Assembly: GCF_017355525.1 (NCBI RefSeq)
Contig: NZ_CP067395.1
Coordinates: forward strand, 1,860,001-1,924,000
DNA: 64,000 nucleotides
Direction of reading: 5' to 3'
From: Lysobacter enzymogenes
GTDB taxonomy: Bacteria > Pseudomonadota > Gammaproteobacteria > Xanthomonadales > Xanthomonadaceae
Position numbers and translations under genes: made by a program. Of this stretch, positions 51,403-60,354 are shown piece after piece. Position 1 is the stretch's first letter. Each line of letters starts with the position of its first letter. The notes under the pieces are model-generated. The model made no database searches. It was given only the letters and a program-made list of their open reading frames with translations, and was not told where the DNA came from.

Positions 51403-52167
51403 ATGATGCGCAGCGGCAACCCCGCCCTCAAGGAATCCACCTTCCTCGACCTCGGCAGCGGCGCGGTCGTGCGCGGCAGCGATCAGGCGATGAGCCTGAA
51501 CGGAACCGTCAACAAGACCGGCTTCCTGCTGCTGCTGACCGTGCTGACAGCTTCGTTCGCCTGGAACCAGATCGAGATCGGCCCGCGCGGCCAGGTCTCC
51601 GGCGCCAGCCTGTACCTGTGGGGCGGCCTGATCGGCGGGCTGATCATGAGCCTGGTGACCACCTTCAAGAAGGAGTGGTCGCCGATCACCGCGCCGATGT
51701 ACGCGCTGCTGGAAGGCTTCTTCCTCGGCGCGATCTCGTCGATCTTCGAAGCGCGCTTCCCGGGCATCGTGATCCAGGCGGTGATGCTGACCTTCGGCAC
51801 CCTGTTCGCGCTGCTGGCGGCCTACCGCACCGGCCTGATCAAGGCCACCGAGAACTTCAAGCTCGGCGTGGTCGCGGCCACCGGCGGCATCGCCCTGGTC
51901 TATCTGGCCTCGATCGTGCTGCGCATGTTCAACATCGAAATCCCCTACATCCACCAGTCCGGCATCATCGGCATCGGCTTCAGCCTGTTCGTGGTGGTGG
52001 TGGCGGCGCTGAACCTGGTGCTGGACTTCGACTTCATCGAAACCGGCGTCGAGCAAGGCGCGCCGAAGTACATGGAGTGGTACGGCGCGTTCGGCCTGAT
52101 GGTCACCCTGGTGTGGCTGTACATCGAGTTCCTGCGCCTGCTGTCGAAGCTGCAGTCGCGCAACTGA
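51403..52167 (+). CDS. Bax inhibitor-1/YccA-like membrane protein
   Basis: The protein has 254 residues from ATG at 51403; the next codon is also ATG, and AAAAGGAGC lies upstream. A hydrophilic N-terminus (NPALKESTFLDLG, typical of the BaxI_1 group) is followed by about seven membrane helices, with LGAISSIFEARFPGIV and a C-terminal ETGVEQGAPKYMEWYGAFGL. The family is a pH-sensitive channel-like membrane protein; the role in bacteria is unclear. A terminator follows at 52189. Confidence 0.9.
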   Translation: MMRSGNPALKESTFLDLGSGAVVRGSDQAMSLNGTVNKTGFLLLLTVLTASFAWNQIEIGPRGQVSGASLYLWGGLIGGLIMSLVTTFKKEWSPITAPMYALLEGFFLGAISSIFEARFPGIVIQAVMLTFGTLFALLAAYRTGLIKATENFKLGVVAATGGIALVYLASIVLRMFNIEIPYIHQSGIIGIGFSLFVVVVAALNLVLDFDFIETGVEQGAPKYMEWYGAFGLMVTLVWLYIEFLRLLSKLQSRN

Positions 52168-52188
52168 CCGCAGCGCGGGACCTACGCG

Positions 52189-52212
52189 AAAGGGCGCCTC
52201 CGGGCGCCCTTT
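52189..52212 (+). terminator. Terminator after the BI-1-like gene
   Basis: The stem AAAGGGCGCC / GGCGCCCTTT with a TCCG loop, 22 bases past the stop, followed by TCGTTTGCG. It could also serve the convergent lrp gene. Confidence 0.88.
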
Positions 52213-52254
52213 TCGTTTGCGCGGCGATCGTCCGCGCGGCTCTTGTTCGCGCGG

Positions 52255-52713
52255 CTACAGCGGAAGTTCGTAGCTGCGCTTGACCACCTGGCTCGGCAGG
52301 TCGGTCTTGACGTTGGCGATGCCGTTGGCGCGGGTCAGGTGGGTGGTCTGGAAGCGGCGGTAATCGTCGAGGTCGGCGACCACCACGCGCAGCATCGCGT
52401 CGCATTCGCCGAGCACGATGTAGCACTCCATCACCTGCTCCAGGCCGCGCATCGCGGCGACGAAGCGGTCGATGGTCTCGGCGTCCTGGGTCAGCAGCCA
52501 GACCCGGGTGAACAAGGTCATGCGCAGGCCGAGCCGGGCCGGGTCGAGCACGGCGACGTAGCGCTCGATGATCCCCGCCTCCTCCAGCAGCCGCACCCGG
52601 CGCAGGCACGGCGACGGCGACAGGCCGACCCGCTCGGCCAACTCGGCATTCGGCAGGCGGCCGTCGCGCTGCAGGGCGCGCAGGATGCGGCGATCGGTCT
52701 CGTCGAGTCTCAT
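52255..52713 (-). CDS. Lrp/AsnC family transcriptional regulator
   Basis: The protein has 152 residues from ATG at 52713 with GGAG upstream. The N-terminal HTH (LDETDRRILRALQRDGRLPN, then LAERVGLSPSPCLRRVRLLE) and the C-terminal RAM ligand-binding domain (MECYIVLGECDAMLRVVVAD) are complete. It is divergent from a LysE-type exporter gene, 112 bases apart, the common arrangement where the regulator senses an amino acid and controls its exporter. Confidence 0.93.
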   Translation of the reverse strand: MRLDETDRRILRALQRDGRLPNAELAERVGLSPSPCLRRVRLLEEAGIIERYVAVLDPARLGLRMTLFTRVWLLTQDAETIDRFVAAMRGLEQVMECYIVLGECDAMLRVVVADLDDYRRFQTTHLTRANGIANVKTDLPSQVVKRSYELPL

Positions 52714-52825
52714 GGCAATCTCCAGCCGGATTTCCGGCGAATCAGTGGCAGACCCTGCCAATAATTCCGACGAATGCGCCACTCACGCAACCCTGTGCCG
52801 GCCCGCCTGGCCGATCATGGCGTTC

Positions 52826-53449
52826 ATGGACCTGCACACCGCCCTGCTCTTTTGCGCCACCGTGCTCCCGCTGATCTGCACGCCGGGCCCGGACATGCTG
52901 TTCGTCGCCTCGCAAAGCCTCGGCGGCGGCGCCGCGGCCGGGCTGCGCGCCACCGCCGGGGTCTGCGCCGGCTATCTGCTGCATTCGCTGCTGGCGGCGC
53001 TGGGGCTGGCGGCGCTGGTCGCGGCCTCGCCGCTGCTGTTCCAGACGCTGCGCTGGATCGGCGTGGCCTATCTGGCCTGGCTGGCGTTCAAGCTGCTGCG
53101 CGCGGCACTGCGGCCCGGCGGGCTGGAGCTGCGCGCGGCCGGCGCGCGCAGCGATGCGTTGCGCCGCGGCTTCCTGACCGCGGTGTTGAATCCCAAGGGA
53201 ATGATGATCTATCTGGCGATCCTGCCGCAGTTCATGCGCGCCGATGCGCCGGCGGCGCCGCAGGCGATCGCGCTGTCGGCGCTGTTCGTCGCCGGTTGCG
53301 CGCTGGTGTATGCGGCGTTGAGTCTGCTGCTCGGGCGCGGCGCGCGCGGCGGCGGCGAACCGAAGCTGGGCGGGCGGCGGCGGCGCTGGATCGATGGCGT
53401 CGCCGGCGGGTTGATCGCGGCGGCGGCGGGGAAGCTGGCGTTGAGTTGA
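52826..53449 (+). CDS. LysE/RhtB family amino-acid exporter
   Basis: The protein has 207 residues from ATG at 52826 (an ATG 3 codons earlier is possible). The family signature LICTPGPDMLFVASQSLGGG is at residues 15-34. About six membrane helices are present, with AYLAWLAFKLLRAALRPGG and FLTAVLNPKGMMIYLAILPQ, the usual N-P-K motif. It is an inner-membrane exporter for amino acids or related compounds, probably under the divergent Lrp-type regulator. Confidence 0.92.
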   Translation: MDLHTALLFCATVLPLICTPGPDMLFVASQSLGGGAAAGLRATAGVCAGYLLHSLLAALGLAALVAASPLLFQTLRWIGVAYLAWLAFKLLRAALRPGGLELRAAGARSDALRRGFLTAVLNPKGMMIYLAILPQFMRADAPAAPQAIALSALFVAGCALVYAALSLLLGRGARGGGEPKLGGRRRRWIDGVAGGLIAAAAGKLALS

Positions 53450-53495
53450 GCCGCCGCGGATGCGGGGTTGCGGGCTCGCGCCGTATGCGCGGTGG

Positions 53496-53524
53496 CGCGG
53501 TCGCGGCTTGCGCCGCTCCTACAG
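53496..53524 (-). repeat. REP-like GTAG element, family A (single copy)
   Basis: GCGGTCGCGGCTTGCGCCGC then TCCTACAG, the reverse complement of the GTAG element, just before the terminator at 53536, between the LysE gene and rsfS. Confidence 0.8.
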
Positions 53525-53535
53525 TCGGGATCGAA

Positions 53536-53563
53536 AAAAACGGCGCCCTGGGGCGCCGTTTTT
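53536..53563. terminator. Bidirectional terminator between the LysE gene and rsfS
   Basis: The stem AAAAACGGCGCC / GGCGCCGTTTTT with a CTGG loop and A/T runs on both sides. It lies 17 bases past the rsfS stop. Confidence 0.92.
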
Positions 53564-53580
53564 CGTATCGATGCGGACGA

Positions 53581-54012
53581 TCAGTAACGCTCGTCGTCGC
53601 GCGACTCGCGGCCTTCCACGCCCTCCGGCGGCGGCGGCTGGTCGCCGACCGTCCACAGGCGCTCGAGCGCGTAGAACTCGCGCACGCGCGGCAGCATGAC
53701 GTGCACGACGACGTCGCCGAGGTCGACCAGCACCCACTCGGCCTCGCGCTCGCCTTCCACGCCGAGCGGCATGACATCGAGGTTCTTGGCGAACTTGACG
53801 ACTTCGTCGGCGATCGACTTGACGTGACGGGTCGAGGTGCCGGAGGCGACCACCATGTAGTCGGTGACGCTGCTCTTGCCGCGCACGTCGATTTCGACGA
53901 CATCCTTGGCCTTGAGCTCTTCGACCGCTGCGTGGACCGTCTTGAGCAACAGCTCGGTCGGCGGCGGCGGGTTCGGCAACTGGGTCTTGATGACTTGGGC
54001 TTGGCTGGTCAA
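53581..54012 (-). CDS. rsfS: RsfS, ribosomal silencing factor
   Basis: The protein has 143 residues from a TTG at 54012, chosen because homologues start near this point and no ATG lies upstream in frame. The core [20 protein letters not shown] and [20 protein letters not shown], with [20 protein letters not shown], is diagnostic. It binds L14 and blocks subunit joining in stationary phase. It follows nadD by 85 bases. The normal partner rlmH is not next to it here. Confidence 0.96.
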   Translation of the reverse strand: MTSQAQVIKTQLPNPPPPTELLLKTVHAAVEELKAKDVVEIDVRGKSSVTDYMVVASGTSTRHVKSIADEVVKFAKNLDVMPLGVEGEREAEWVLVDLGDVVVHVMLPRVREFYALERLWTVGDQPPPPEGVEGRESRDDERY

Positions 54013-54097
54013 GAGGATGCGGCTCGTCGTTCGGAAGTTATCTGCCGATTATACCCAAGGCCCTCGCGGCGGCGCGGCGGACCGCGCGGCGGGGCGT

Positions 54098-54757
54098 TCA
54101 GGCGGTCGTCGCGCCGCGGTCGGCGACGACGCCGTACAGGCCGCAGGCGCGGATATAAGCGGCCACCGGCGCGGGCACGAAATCGTCCCAGGGCCGGCCC
54201 TCGGCGATGAGCTCGCGGACCTGGCTGGCCGATTCGGCCTGCAGCGGCTGCCTGAGCCGGTACACGCGGCCGGCCGCGGCGGCGGTCAAGTCGGCCGGGT
54301 CGGCCGTCTCGCGTCCTGGTGCGATAGCGGCGATGCGGGCCGCGTCGAGCGGGCTGCCGGGCCGTTCGGCGACGACGAAATGGGCCAGCCCGAACAGCGC
54401 CTGCCATTCGCGCCATTGCGGCAGGTCGAGGAAGCTGTCGGCGCCGACCAGCAGCGCCAGCGGACGCTCCAGGCCGAACTCCGCGCGCGCTTCGCGCAAG
54501 GTTTCGACGGTGTAGGAACGGCCCTCGCGGCGCAGTTCGCGCCGGTCCACGACCAGACCGGCCTCGCCGTCCACCGCCAGGTCGAGCATGTGCGCGCGCT
54601 GCTGCGCATCGGCGCCGGGCGCGGCGCGGTGCGGCGGGTCGGCGGCCGGCATCAGCCGCACCTGCGCGGCCAGCGCGTCGCGCGCGGCGCGGGCGACGGC
54701 GAGGTGGCCGTCGTGGATCGGGTCGAAGGTGCCGCCGTAGAAGACCAGCAGGCTCAT
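54098..54757 (-). CDS. nadD: NadD, nicotinate-nucleotide adenylyltransferase
   Basis: The protein has 219 residues. The nucleotidyltransferase motif GGTFDPIHDGHL is at residues 8-19. LVGADSFLDLPQWREWQALF and the C-terminal VYRLRQPLQAESASQVREL (an SxxxR-type motif) fit NadD. It makes nicotinate adenine dinucleotide from NaMN and ATP in NAD synthesis. It starts 16 bases after holA. Confidence 0.96.
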   Translation of the reverse strand: MSLLVFYGGTFDPIHDGHLAVARAARDALAAQVRLMPAADPPHRAAPGADAQQRAHMLDLAVDGEAGLVVDRRELRREGRSYTVETLREARAEFGLERPLALLVGADSFLDLPQWREWQALFGLAHFVVAERPGSPLDAARIAAIAPGRETADPADLTAAAAGRVYRLRQPLQAESASQVRELIAEGRPWDDFVPAPVAAYIRACGLYGVVADRGATTA

Positions 54758-54773
54758 GCGCGGGCGCCGCCGC

Positions 54774-55820
54774 TCAGCCCGCGCCGAGCGCGAGCAGGCG
54801 CAGCGCGCGCGGCTCGGCCACCGCCAGCAGCAAGCGCTCCAGCGCGGTCCAGGCGTCGCCGGCCTCGCGGCCCTTGGCCATGCGGTCGACGCGTCCGGCC
54901 TGCACCAGCAGCGCTTCCCAGCGGCGCGCGTCGTGGCGCTGCAGGGCGCGGCGGTACATCGGCTGCTTGGAATCCCAGATCCGCTGGGCCTTGAATTCGG
55001 AGCTCAGGTTGCCGCCGCGCGCCGACACCCGCGCCAGCGCGGCGGTGCGCTGCAATTCCATCACCACCATGCCGAGCAAGGCCGGCACCGCCTCGCCCTC
55101 GGCGCGCAGGCCGGCGAGCATGCGCGAGACCTGCGCGCCCTGCCCGTTCATGGCCGCGTCCAGCACCCGGAACACGTCGAAGCGCGCGGCGTCGGCGACC
55201 AGGGCCTGCATGCGTTCGACGGTCAGGGTTTCGCCGTCGGACAACAGCGCCAGCTTGTCGACTTCCTGCGCGGCGGCGAGCAGATTGCCTTCGACCCGGT
55301 CGGCCAGGCTCTGCACCGCGTCGCGGTCGGCGCGCAGGCCGCGCTGGCGCAGGCGGCGCTCCATCCATTCGGGCAGTTCGTGCGGCTTGATCGCCCAGGC
55401 CACGGCGATGTGGCCGATGCGGCCGATCGCTTCGCTCCACTTGCCGCCGTGCTGCTTGCTCCATTCGCCGCAGGAGATCAGCAAGGACGCGTCGTGCGGC
55501 GGGTCGGCGCAGAAATCGGCGATGACCTCGGCGCCCTCTTTGCCCGGCTTGCCGCTCGGCAGCCGCAGTTCCAGCAGGCGCCGGCTCGAGAACAGGCTCG
55601 GCGCGCGGAAGCTCGCCGACAGCGCGTTCCAGTCGGGTTCGCGCTGGTTGCCTTCGGCTTCGAACACTTCGCGCTCGCCGATGCCCTGGGCGCGCGCGGC
55701 GGCGCGCACGGCGTCGGCGGCTTCGAGCACGCGCAGCGGCTCGGGACCGGCGATCAGATAGGCCGGGCGCAGCGGTTCCTGTTCGAGCTGGGCGACGAGG
55801 CGCTCGGGGGTCAGTTCCAT
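54774..55820 (-). CDS. holA: DNA polymerase III delta subunit (HolA)
   Basis: The protein has 348 residues, the family length. It begins MELTPERLVAQLEQEPLRPA then YLIAGPEPL, and has SLFSSRRLLELRLPSGKPGK and ALADRVEGNLLAAAQEVDKL, matching the AAA+-like clamp-loader subunit. HolA opens the beta clamp for DnaE, which is coded at 5768. It lies between lptE and nadD, the standard order. Confidence 0.95.
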   Translation of the reverse strand: MELTPERLVAQLEQEPLRPAYLIAGPEPLRVLEAADAVRAAARAQGIGEREVFEAEGNQREPDWNALSASFRAPSLFSSRRLLELRLPSGKPGKEGAEVIADFCADPPHDASLLISCGEWSKQHGGKWSEAIGRIGHIAVAWAIKPHELPEWMERRLRQRGLRADRDAVQSLADRVEGNLLAAAQEVDKLALLSDGETLTVERMQALVADAARFDVFRVLDAAMNGQGAQVSRMLAGLRAEGEAVPALLGMVVMELQRTAALARVSARGGNLSSEFKAQRIWDSKQPMYRRALQRHDARRWEALLVQAGRVDRMAKGREAGDAWTALERLLLAVAEPRALRLLALGAG

Positions 55821-55841
55821 GCGATGCGGACCCGCGGCGGC

Positions 55842-56351
55842 TCAGCGCCGCTCGCTGACCGCGCCGATCCGGCGCAATACCGCCGAGCTCATTTCGCGGC
55901 GCATTTCGCGCATCAGGATCTCGCGCTCGCCCTCGGTGCCGATGGCGTTGGTCGGGCTGGACACGTAGTCGCGCGACAGCTCGATGCTCTGGCGCGGCAC
56001 CAGCGGCTTGCCGTCGGCCTTGCGCAGTTCGAACACCACCGCGTAGCGCAGGCTGTATTCCTGCACGCGGCCGAGTTCGTCGAGCGCGGCCGGGGTGTCG
56101 CCCCAGCGTTCGGACATCAGGTCCAGCACCGCCACTTCCGCGGCGCCTTCCGGCGCCGGCACCGCGCCGGCGCGGGTCAGCGCCTGGGCCAGCGATTCGG
56201 CCAGCGGGCTGTAGCGGTCGGAGGAGACCACGCGCACCGGGCCCATGTCCGGCGGCAGGGTCAGGGCCTGGCGCAATTGGAATCCGCAGGCCGACAGGGC
56301 CAGCACGAGAGCCGCAAGCGACGTGCGGGCGAAAAGGGAGCGAGGCGTCAT
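55842..56351 (-). CDS. lptE: LptE, LPS-assembly lipoprotein
   Basis: The protein has 169 residues from ATG at 56351. The lipoprotein signal ends LALSAC with Cys22 as the lipid-anchored residue. The mature part (GFQLRQALTLPPDMGPVRVV, DYVSSPTNAIGTEGEREILM) matches LptE. It sits inside the LptD barrel and delivers lipopolysaccharide to the outer leaflet, linking to the lipid A genes at the start of the window. A GST gene separates it from leuS. Confidence 0.93.
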   Translation of the reverse strand: MTPRSLFARTSLAALVLALSACGFQLRQALTLPPDMGPVRVVSSDRYSPLAESLAQALTRAGAVPAPEGAAEVAVLDLMSERWGDTPAALDELGRVQEYSLRYAVVFELRKADGKPLVPRQSIELSRDYVSSPTNAIGTEGEREILMREMRREMSSAVLRRIGAVSERR

Positions 56352-56452
56352 GGGGCGAAGTCTGGACGAGGCGGCCGTGGGCATCAATAGCGAAGGCTGA
56401 ACCGTGCGACGCGGTGCGCGTCGCGGTCGCGGCGGCGCGGCGGCGGCCGCGC

Positions 56453-57124
56453 TCAGTAGCGGATCGGGTGCCCGGCGAACAGCGCCTGCGCGCTGTGCGC
56501 GCCCGGCAGCGCCAGCACGCGGTCGTACCAGGCCTTGAGCGCGGGCCAGCGCTGCGCCCAGTCGGCGTGGGCGACGCCGGCGGGTTCCGCCCAGGGTTCG
56601 ACGGTGAAGCACAGGTAGCCCATGCAGGCGACGTCGGCGATGGTCGGCTGCGCGCCGGCCAGCCACGCAGTCTGGGTCAATTGCGCCTGCAGCCGGTCGA
56701 GGTCGGCGCGGCTGCGGCGGTCGTACCAGGCCAGCAGGGCCGGGTCGTACTGGCCGAACTGGCGGCCGTAGCGCGAATGGGCGAGGTTGAGGCTGACCCG
56801 GTTGGCTTCCCACGACAGCCATTCGCGCACGTGCAGCCGCGCTTGCAGATCGGCGCCGTCGAGGCGGCGCGGGCCGCCGTGCGCGTCCTGGCGCGCGGCG
56901 AGGTAATCGAGGATGACGTTGGACTGGCACAGGGTCAGCCCGTCGATGCGCAGCACCGGTACTTCGCCGTGCGCGGCGATGTCGCGGAATTCCTGCGAAC
57001 GCTGCTCGCGCGGGCTGCGGATGTCGACGTGGCGCTGTTCGAATTCGACCTCGAGCAGGCGCAGCGCCAGCGCGACCTTGTAGCTGAAGCCCGAGTCGGG
57101 ATGGCAGTAGAGGATCGCGGTCAT
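56453..57124 (-). CDS. Glutathione S-transferase family protein
   Basis: The protein has 223 residues from ATG at 57124. The N-terminal thioredoxin-fold part has SGFSYKVALALRLLEVEFEQ, GEVPVLRIDGLTLCQSNVIL and the usual S-N (glutathione gamma-Glu site). The helical C-terminal domain has WLAGAQPTIADVACMGYLCF with the conserved N-capping Asp. The substrate is unknown. It is inserted between leuS and lptE, which are adjacent in most relatives. Confidence 0.9.
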   Translation of the reverse strand: MTAILYCHPDSGFSYKVALALRLLEVEFEQRHVDIRSPREQRSQEFRDIAAHGEVPVLRIDGLTLCQSNVILDYLAARQDAHGGPRRLDGADLQARLHVREWLSWEANRVSLNLAHSRYGRQFGQYDPALLAWYDRRSRADLDRLQAQLTQTAWLAGAQPTIADVACMGYLCFTVEPWAEPAGVAHADWAQRWPALKAWYDRVLALPGAHSAQALFAGHPIRY

Positions 57125-57262
57125 GGCGTTCGGGTCTCGGGAAAACGGAAGCGGCGGCCTCCCCTGCCCGTGCGCTGCGCGCGGCGGACGCGGGCGGCGC
57201 GAAGCGGGCGCGTCGCGCGGCCGCCTGCGCATTCGCCGCGCGCCGGTCCGGCGCGCGGCGCT

Positions 57263-57300
57263 GCCGCTCGGTGGATGCCGCTCGGTGGATGCCGCTCGGC
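57263..57300. repeat. 14-bp microrepeat next to leuS
   Basis: GCCGCTCGGTGGAT occurs twice in tandem (57263 and 57277), followed by a third partial copy GCCGCTCGGC, just downstream of the leuS stop. Confidence 0.8.
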
Positions 57301-57309
57301 GGGCGTCGC

Positions 57310-60093
57310 TCAGCTGGCGACGATGTTGACGATCTTGCCGGGCACCACGATCACCTTGCGCACGGTCAGCCCTTCCAGGTACTTGACCGCGTTCGGCTCG
57401 GCCAGCGCCAGCGCCTCGATCTCGTCCTTCGGCGTGGCGACCGCGACCTCGATGGTGCCGCGCAGTTTGCCGTTGACCTGCACCGCCAACGTCACCGCGT
57501 CGCGGGTCAGCGCGGTCTCGTCGGCCTGCGGGAAGGCGATGTCTTCCAGCAGGGTCTCGGCATGGCCCAGGGTCTGCCACAGCGCGTGGCTGGTGTGCGG
57601 GGTGATCGGATTGAGCAGCAGCACCATCGCTTCCAGCGCTTCCTGGCGCAGGGCGCGGCCGTTGCCGCTGGCGTCGTCGAACTTGTACAGGTGGTTGAGC
57701 AATTCCATCACCGCGGCGATCGCGGTGTTGAAGCTGTGGCGGCGACCGTAGTCGCCGCCGACCTTCTGCACGGTCTCGTGGATCTGCCGGCGCAGGGTCT
57801 TCTGCGCGGGCGTCAGCGCGGCCGCGTCGAGCGCCGGCGCGGCGCCGGCGTCGGCGTGCTTCTGCACCGCCGTCCACAGCCGGCGCAGGAACCGCGCCAT
57901 GCCTTCGACCCCGGCCTCGTTCCATTCCAGCGACTGGTCCGGCGGCGCGGCGAACATCGAGAACAGGCGCACGGTGTCGGCGCCGTACTTGTCGACCATC
58001 AGCCTGGGGTCGACGCCGTTGTTCTTCGACTTCGACATTTTCTCGGTGCCGCCGATCTGCACCGGCTGGCCGTCGGCCTTCAGCGTCGCGCCGACGATGC
58101 GGCCGCGCTCGTCGCGCTGGACCTCGACGTCGGCCGGATTGATCCAGTCGGGCTGGCCGTCGGGCAGCGAGCGATAGTAGGTTTCCGCGATCACCATGCC
58201 CTGGGTCATCAGATTGACCGCGGGCTCGTCGCTGTCGACCAGGCCCTGGTCGCGCATGAGCTTGTGATAGAAGCGGAAGTACATCAGGTGCAGGATCGCG
58301 TGCTCGATGCCGCCGATGTACTGGTCGACCGGGGTCCAGTACCTGGCGCGTTCGTCGACCTGCTGGGCCGCGCCCGGCGAGGTGTAGCGCGCGTAGTACC
58401 AGCTCGACTCCATGAAGGTGTCGAAGGTGTCGGTCTCGCGCTCGGCCGCGCCGCCGCAGTTCGGGCAGGTGGTCTTGCGCCAGTTCGGGTCGGCCTTGAT
58501 CGGCGAAGCGACGCCGCTGAATTCGACGTCTTCCGGCAGCACCACCGGCAACTGGTCTTCCGGCACCGGCACGTCGCCGCACTTCGGGCACAGGATCACC
58601 GGGATCGGGCAGCCCCAATAGCGCTGGCGGCTCACGCCCCAGTCGCGCAGGCGGAAGTTGACCCGGCGGTTGCCGCGGCCTTCGGCTTCGAAGCGCGCGG
58701 CCAGGGCGTCGAGCGCCTGCTGGAAGTCCAGGCCGTCGTACTCGCCGGAATTGACCAGCCAGCCGCGCTCGGTCCACGGGCCCTGTTCGTCGATGCCGTT
58801 CTGGAACTCCTCGACCACCTGCACCGCGGCGGTGGTGTCGTACACGTCCAGCGCCGGCGCGCCGCCGAGCGCGCTGCGCATCGGATCGGCGTGGGCGGCG
58901 ACGTCGCGGCCGATCTCGGTCAGCGCGTCGCGCACCGCGTCGGGCACGATCACGGTCTTGATCGGCAGTTGGTAGCGCTTGGCGAATTCCCAGTCGCGCT
59001 GGTCGTGGCCGGGCACGGCCATGACCGCGCCGGTGCCGTAGTTCATCAGCACGAAGTTGGCCACGTACACCGGTACGTGTTCGCCGGTGACCGGATGCAC
59101 TGCGCGCAGGCCGGTGTCGCGGCCGCGCTTTTCCTGGGTTTCCAGTTCGGCTTCCGAGACGCCGCCCTGGCGCAGTTCGGCGATGAACGCGGCCAGATCG
59201 GGATCGCTCTGCGCGGCGTGCGCGGCCAGCGGATGCTCGGCGGCGACCGACACGTAGGTCACGCCCATCAAGGTGTCGGGGCGGGTGGTGAACACCACCA
59301 GATTGTCCAGCGCGGCGTCGACCGGCCGGCCGTCGCCCTCGACCACGTCGAAGCGGATTTCCAGGCCTTCGCTGCGGCCGATCCAGTTGCGCTGCATGGT
59401 CTTGACCGCGTCCGGCCAGCCCGGCAGCGAATCCAGGCCGTCGAGCAACTGCTGGGCGTAGTCGGTGATCTTGAGGAACCACTGCGGGATTTCGCGCTTT
59501 TCCACCAGCGCGCCGGTGCGCCAGCCGCGGCCGTCGATGACCTGCTCGTTGGCCAGCACGGTCTGGTCGACCGGGTCCCAGTTCACCACCGAGTTCTTGC
59601 GGTAGGCCAGGCCCTGCTTCATCAGCCGCACGAACATGCGCTGCTCGTGCACGTAGTAGTCCGGCGTGCAGGTGGCGAACTCGCGCGACCAGTCGATCGC
59701 GTAGCCCATCGTCTTGAGCTGCGCCTTCATGTGGGCGATGTTGGCGTAGGTCCACTTGGCCGGCGCGGTCTTGTTCTTGATCGCGGCGTTCTCGGCCGGC
59801 AGGCCGAACGCGTCCCAGCCCATCGGCTGCAGCACGTTATGGCCGGTCATGCGCTTGTAGCGGCTGATGACGTCGCCGATGGTGTAGTTGCGCACGTGGC
59901 CCATGTGCAGCGCGCCGGACGGATACGGCAGCATCGACAGGCAGTAGTACTTGGGCTTGGCCGAGCGCTCGTCGACCTCGAACGCGCGGGTTTCGTCCCA
60001 GTAGCGCTGGGCGGCGGCCTCGAGGGCGCCGGGCTCGAAGGCCTTGGGATCGGTCGGGGAATCGTTCGGGGCGGGGGCGGCAGCGTCGGACAC
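57310..60093 (-). CDS. leuS: Leucyl-tRNA synthetase
   Basis: The protein has 927 residues from a GTG at 60093; no ATG fits upstream and the next ATG lies inside the core. Class I signatures are [20 protein letters not shown] (the HIGH motif as HMGH) and [12 protein letters not shown] (KMSKS). The CP1 editing domain and a zinc-type segment [20 protein letters not shown] are present. It charges tRNA-Leu, encoded at 45897. Compared with E. coli (860 residues) it has an N-terminal extension rich in Pro and Asp and some insertions. Confidence 0.97.
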   Translation of the reverse strand: MSDAAAPAPNDSPTDPKAFEPGALEAAAQRYWDETRAFEVDERSAKPKYYCLSMLPYPSGALHMGHVRNYTIGDVISRYKRMTGHNVLQPMGWDAFGLPAENAAIKNKTAPAKWTYANIAHMKAQLKTMGYAIDWSREFATCTPDYYVHEQRMFVRLMKQGLAYRKNSVVNWDPVDQTVLANEQVIDGRGWRTGALVEKREIPQWFLKITDYAQQLLDGLDSLPGWPDAVKTMQRNWIGRSEGLEIRFDVVEGDGRPVDAALDNLVVFTTRPDTLMGVTYVSVAAEHPLAAHAAQSDPDLAAFIAELRQGGVSEAELETQEKRGRDTGLRAVHPVTGEHVPVYVANFVLMNYGTGAVMAVPGHDQRDWEFAKRYQLPIKTVIVPDAVRDALTEIGRDVAAHADPMRSALGGAPALDVYDTTAAVQVVEEFQNGIDEQGPWTERGWLVNSGEYDGLDFQQALDALAARFEAEGRGNRRVNFRLRDWGVSRQRYWGCPIPVILCPKCGDVPVPEDQLPVVLPEDVEFSGVASPIKADPNWRKTTCPNCGGAAERETDTFDTFMESSWYYARYTSPGAAQQVDERARYWTPVDQYIGGIEHAILHLMYFRFYHKLMRDQGLVDSDEPAVNLMTQGMVIAETYYRSLPDGQPDWINPADVEVQRDERGRIVGATLKADGQPVQIGGTEKMSKSKNNGVDPRLMVDKYGADTVRLFSMFAAPPDQSLEWNEAGVEGMARFLRRLWTAVQKHADAGAAPALDAAALTPAQKTLRRQIHETVQKVGGDYGRRHSFNTAIAAVMELLNHLYKFDDASGNGRALRQEALEAMVLLLNPITPHTSHALWQTLGHAETLLEDIAFPQADETALTRDAVTLAVQVNGKLRGTIEVAVATPKDEIEALALAEPNAVKYLEGLTVRKVIVVPGKIVNIVAS

Positions 60094-60354
60094 AGGCGTG
60101 GCGATGGCGATGGGGCAGGACCGGCAAGCCTACCGCAGCGCACAAAAGCCCGCTACGCGCGCGGCGGCGCCGGCCGTCCGGCGGCGCTGGACGGCGGCCC
60201 GACGCCGCCGCATGCCCGCGCCCGCGGATCGGGCGCCGCAAGCGCGGCGCGACGGGCGAACGGCGATTCCGCCGCGACCGCCGGCGCGCCGCCGCGACGG
60301 CGGCCGCGCCCGGGTGTGGGAAGATGCCCGGGTCGGACCTCCCCCGAGCCCGCT

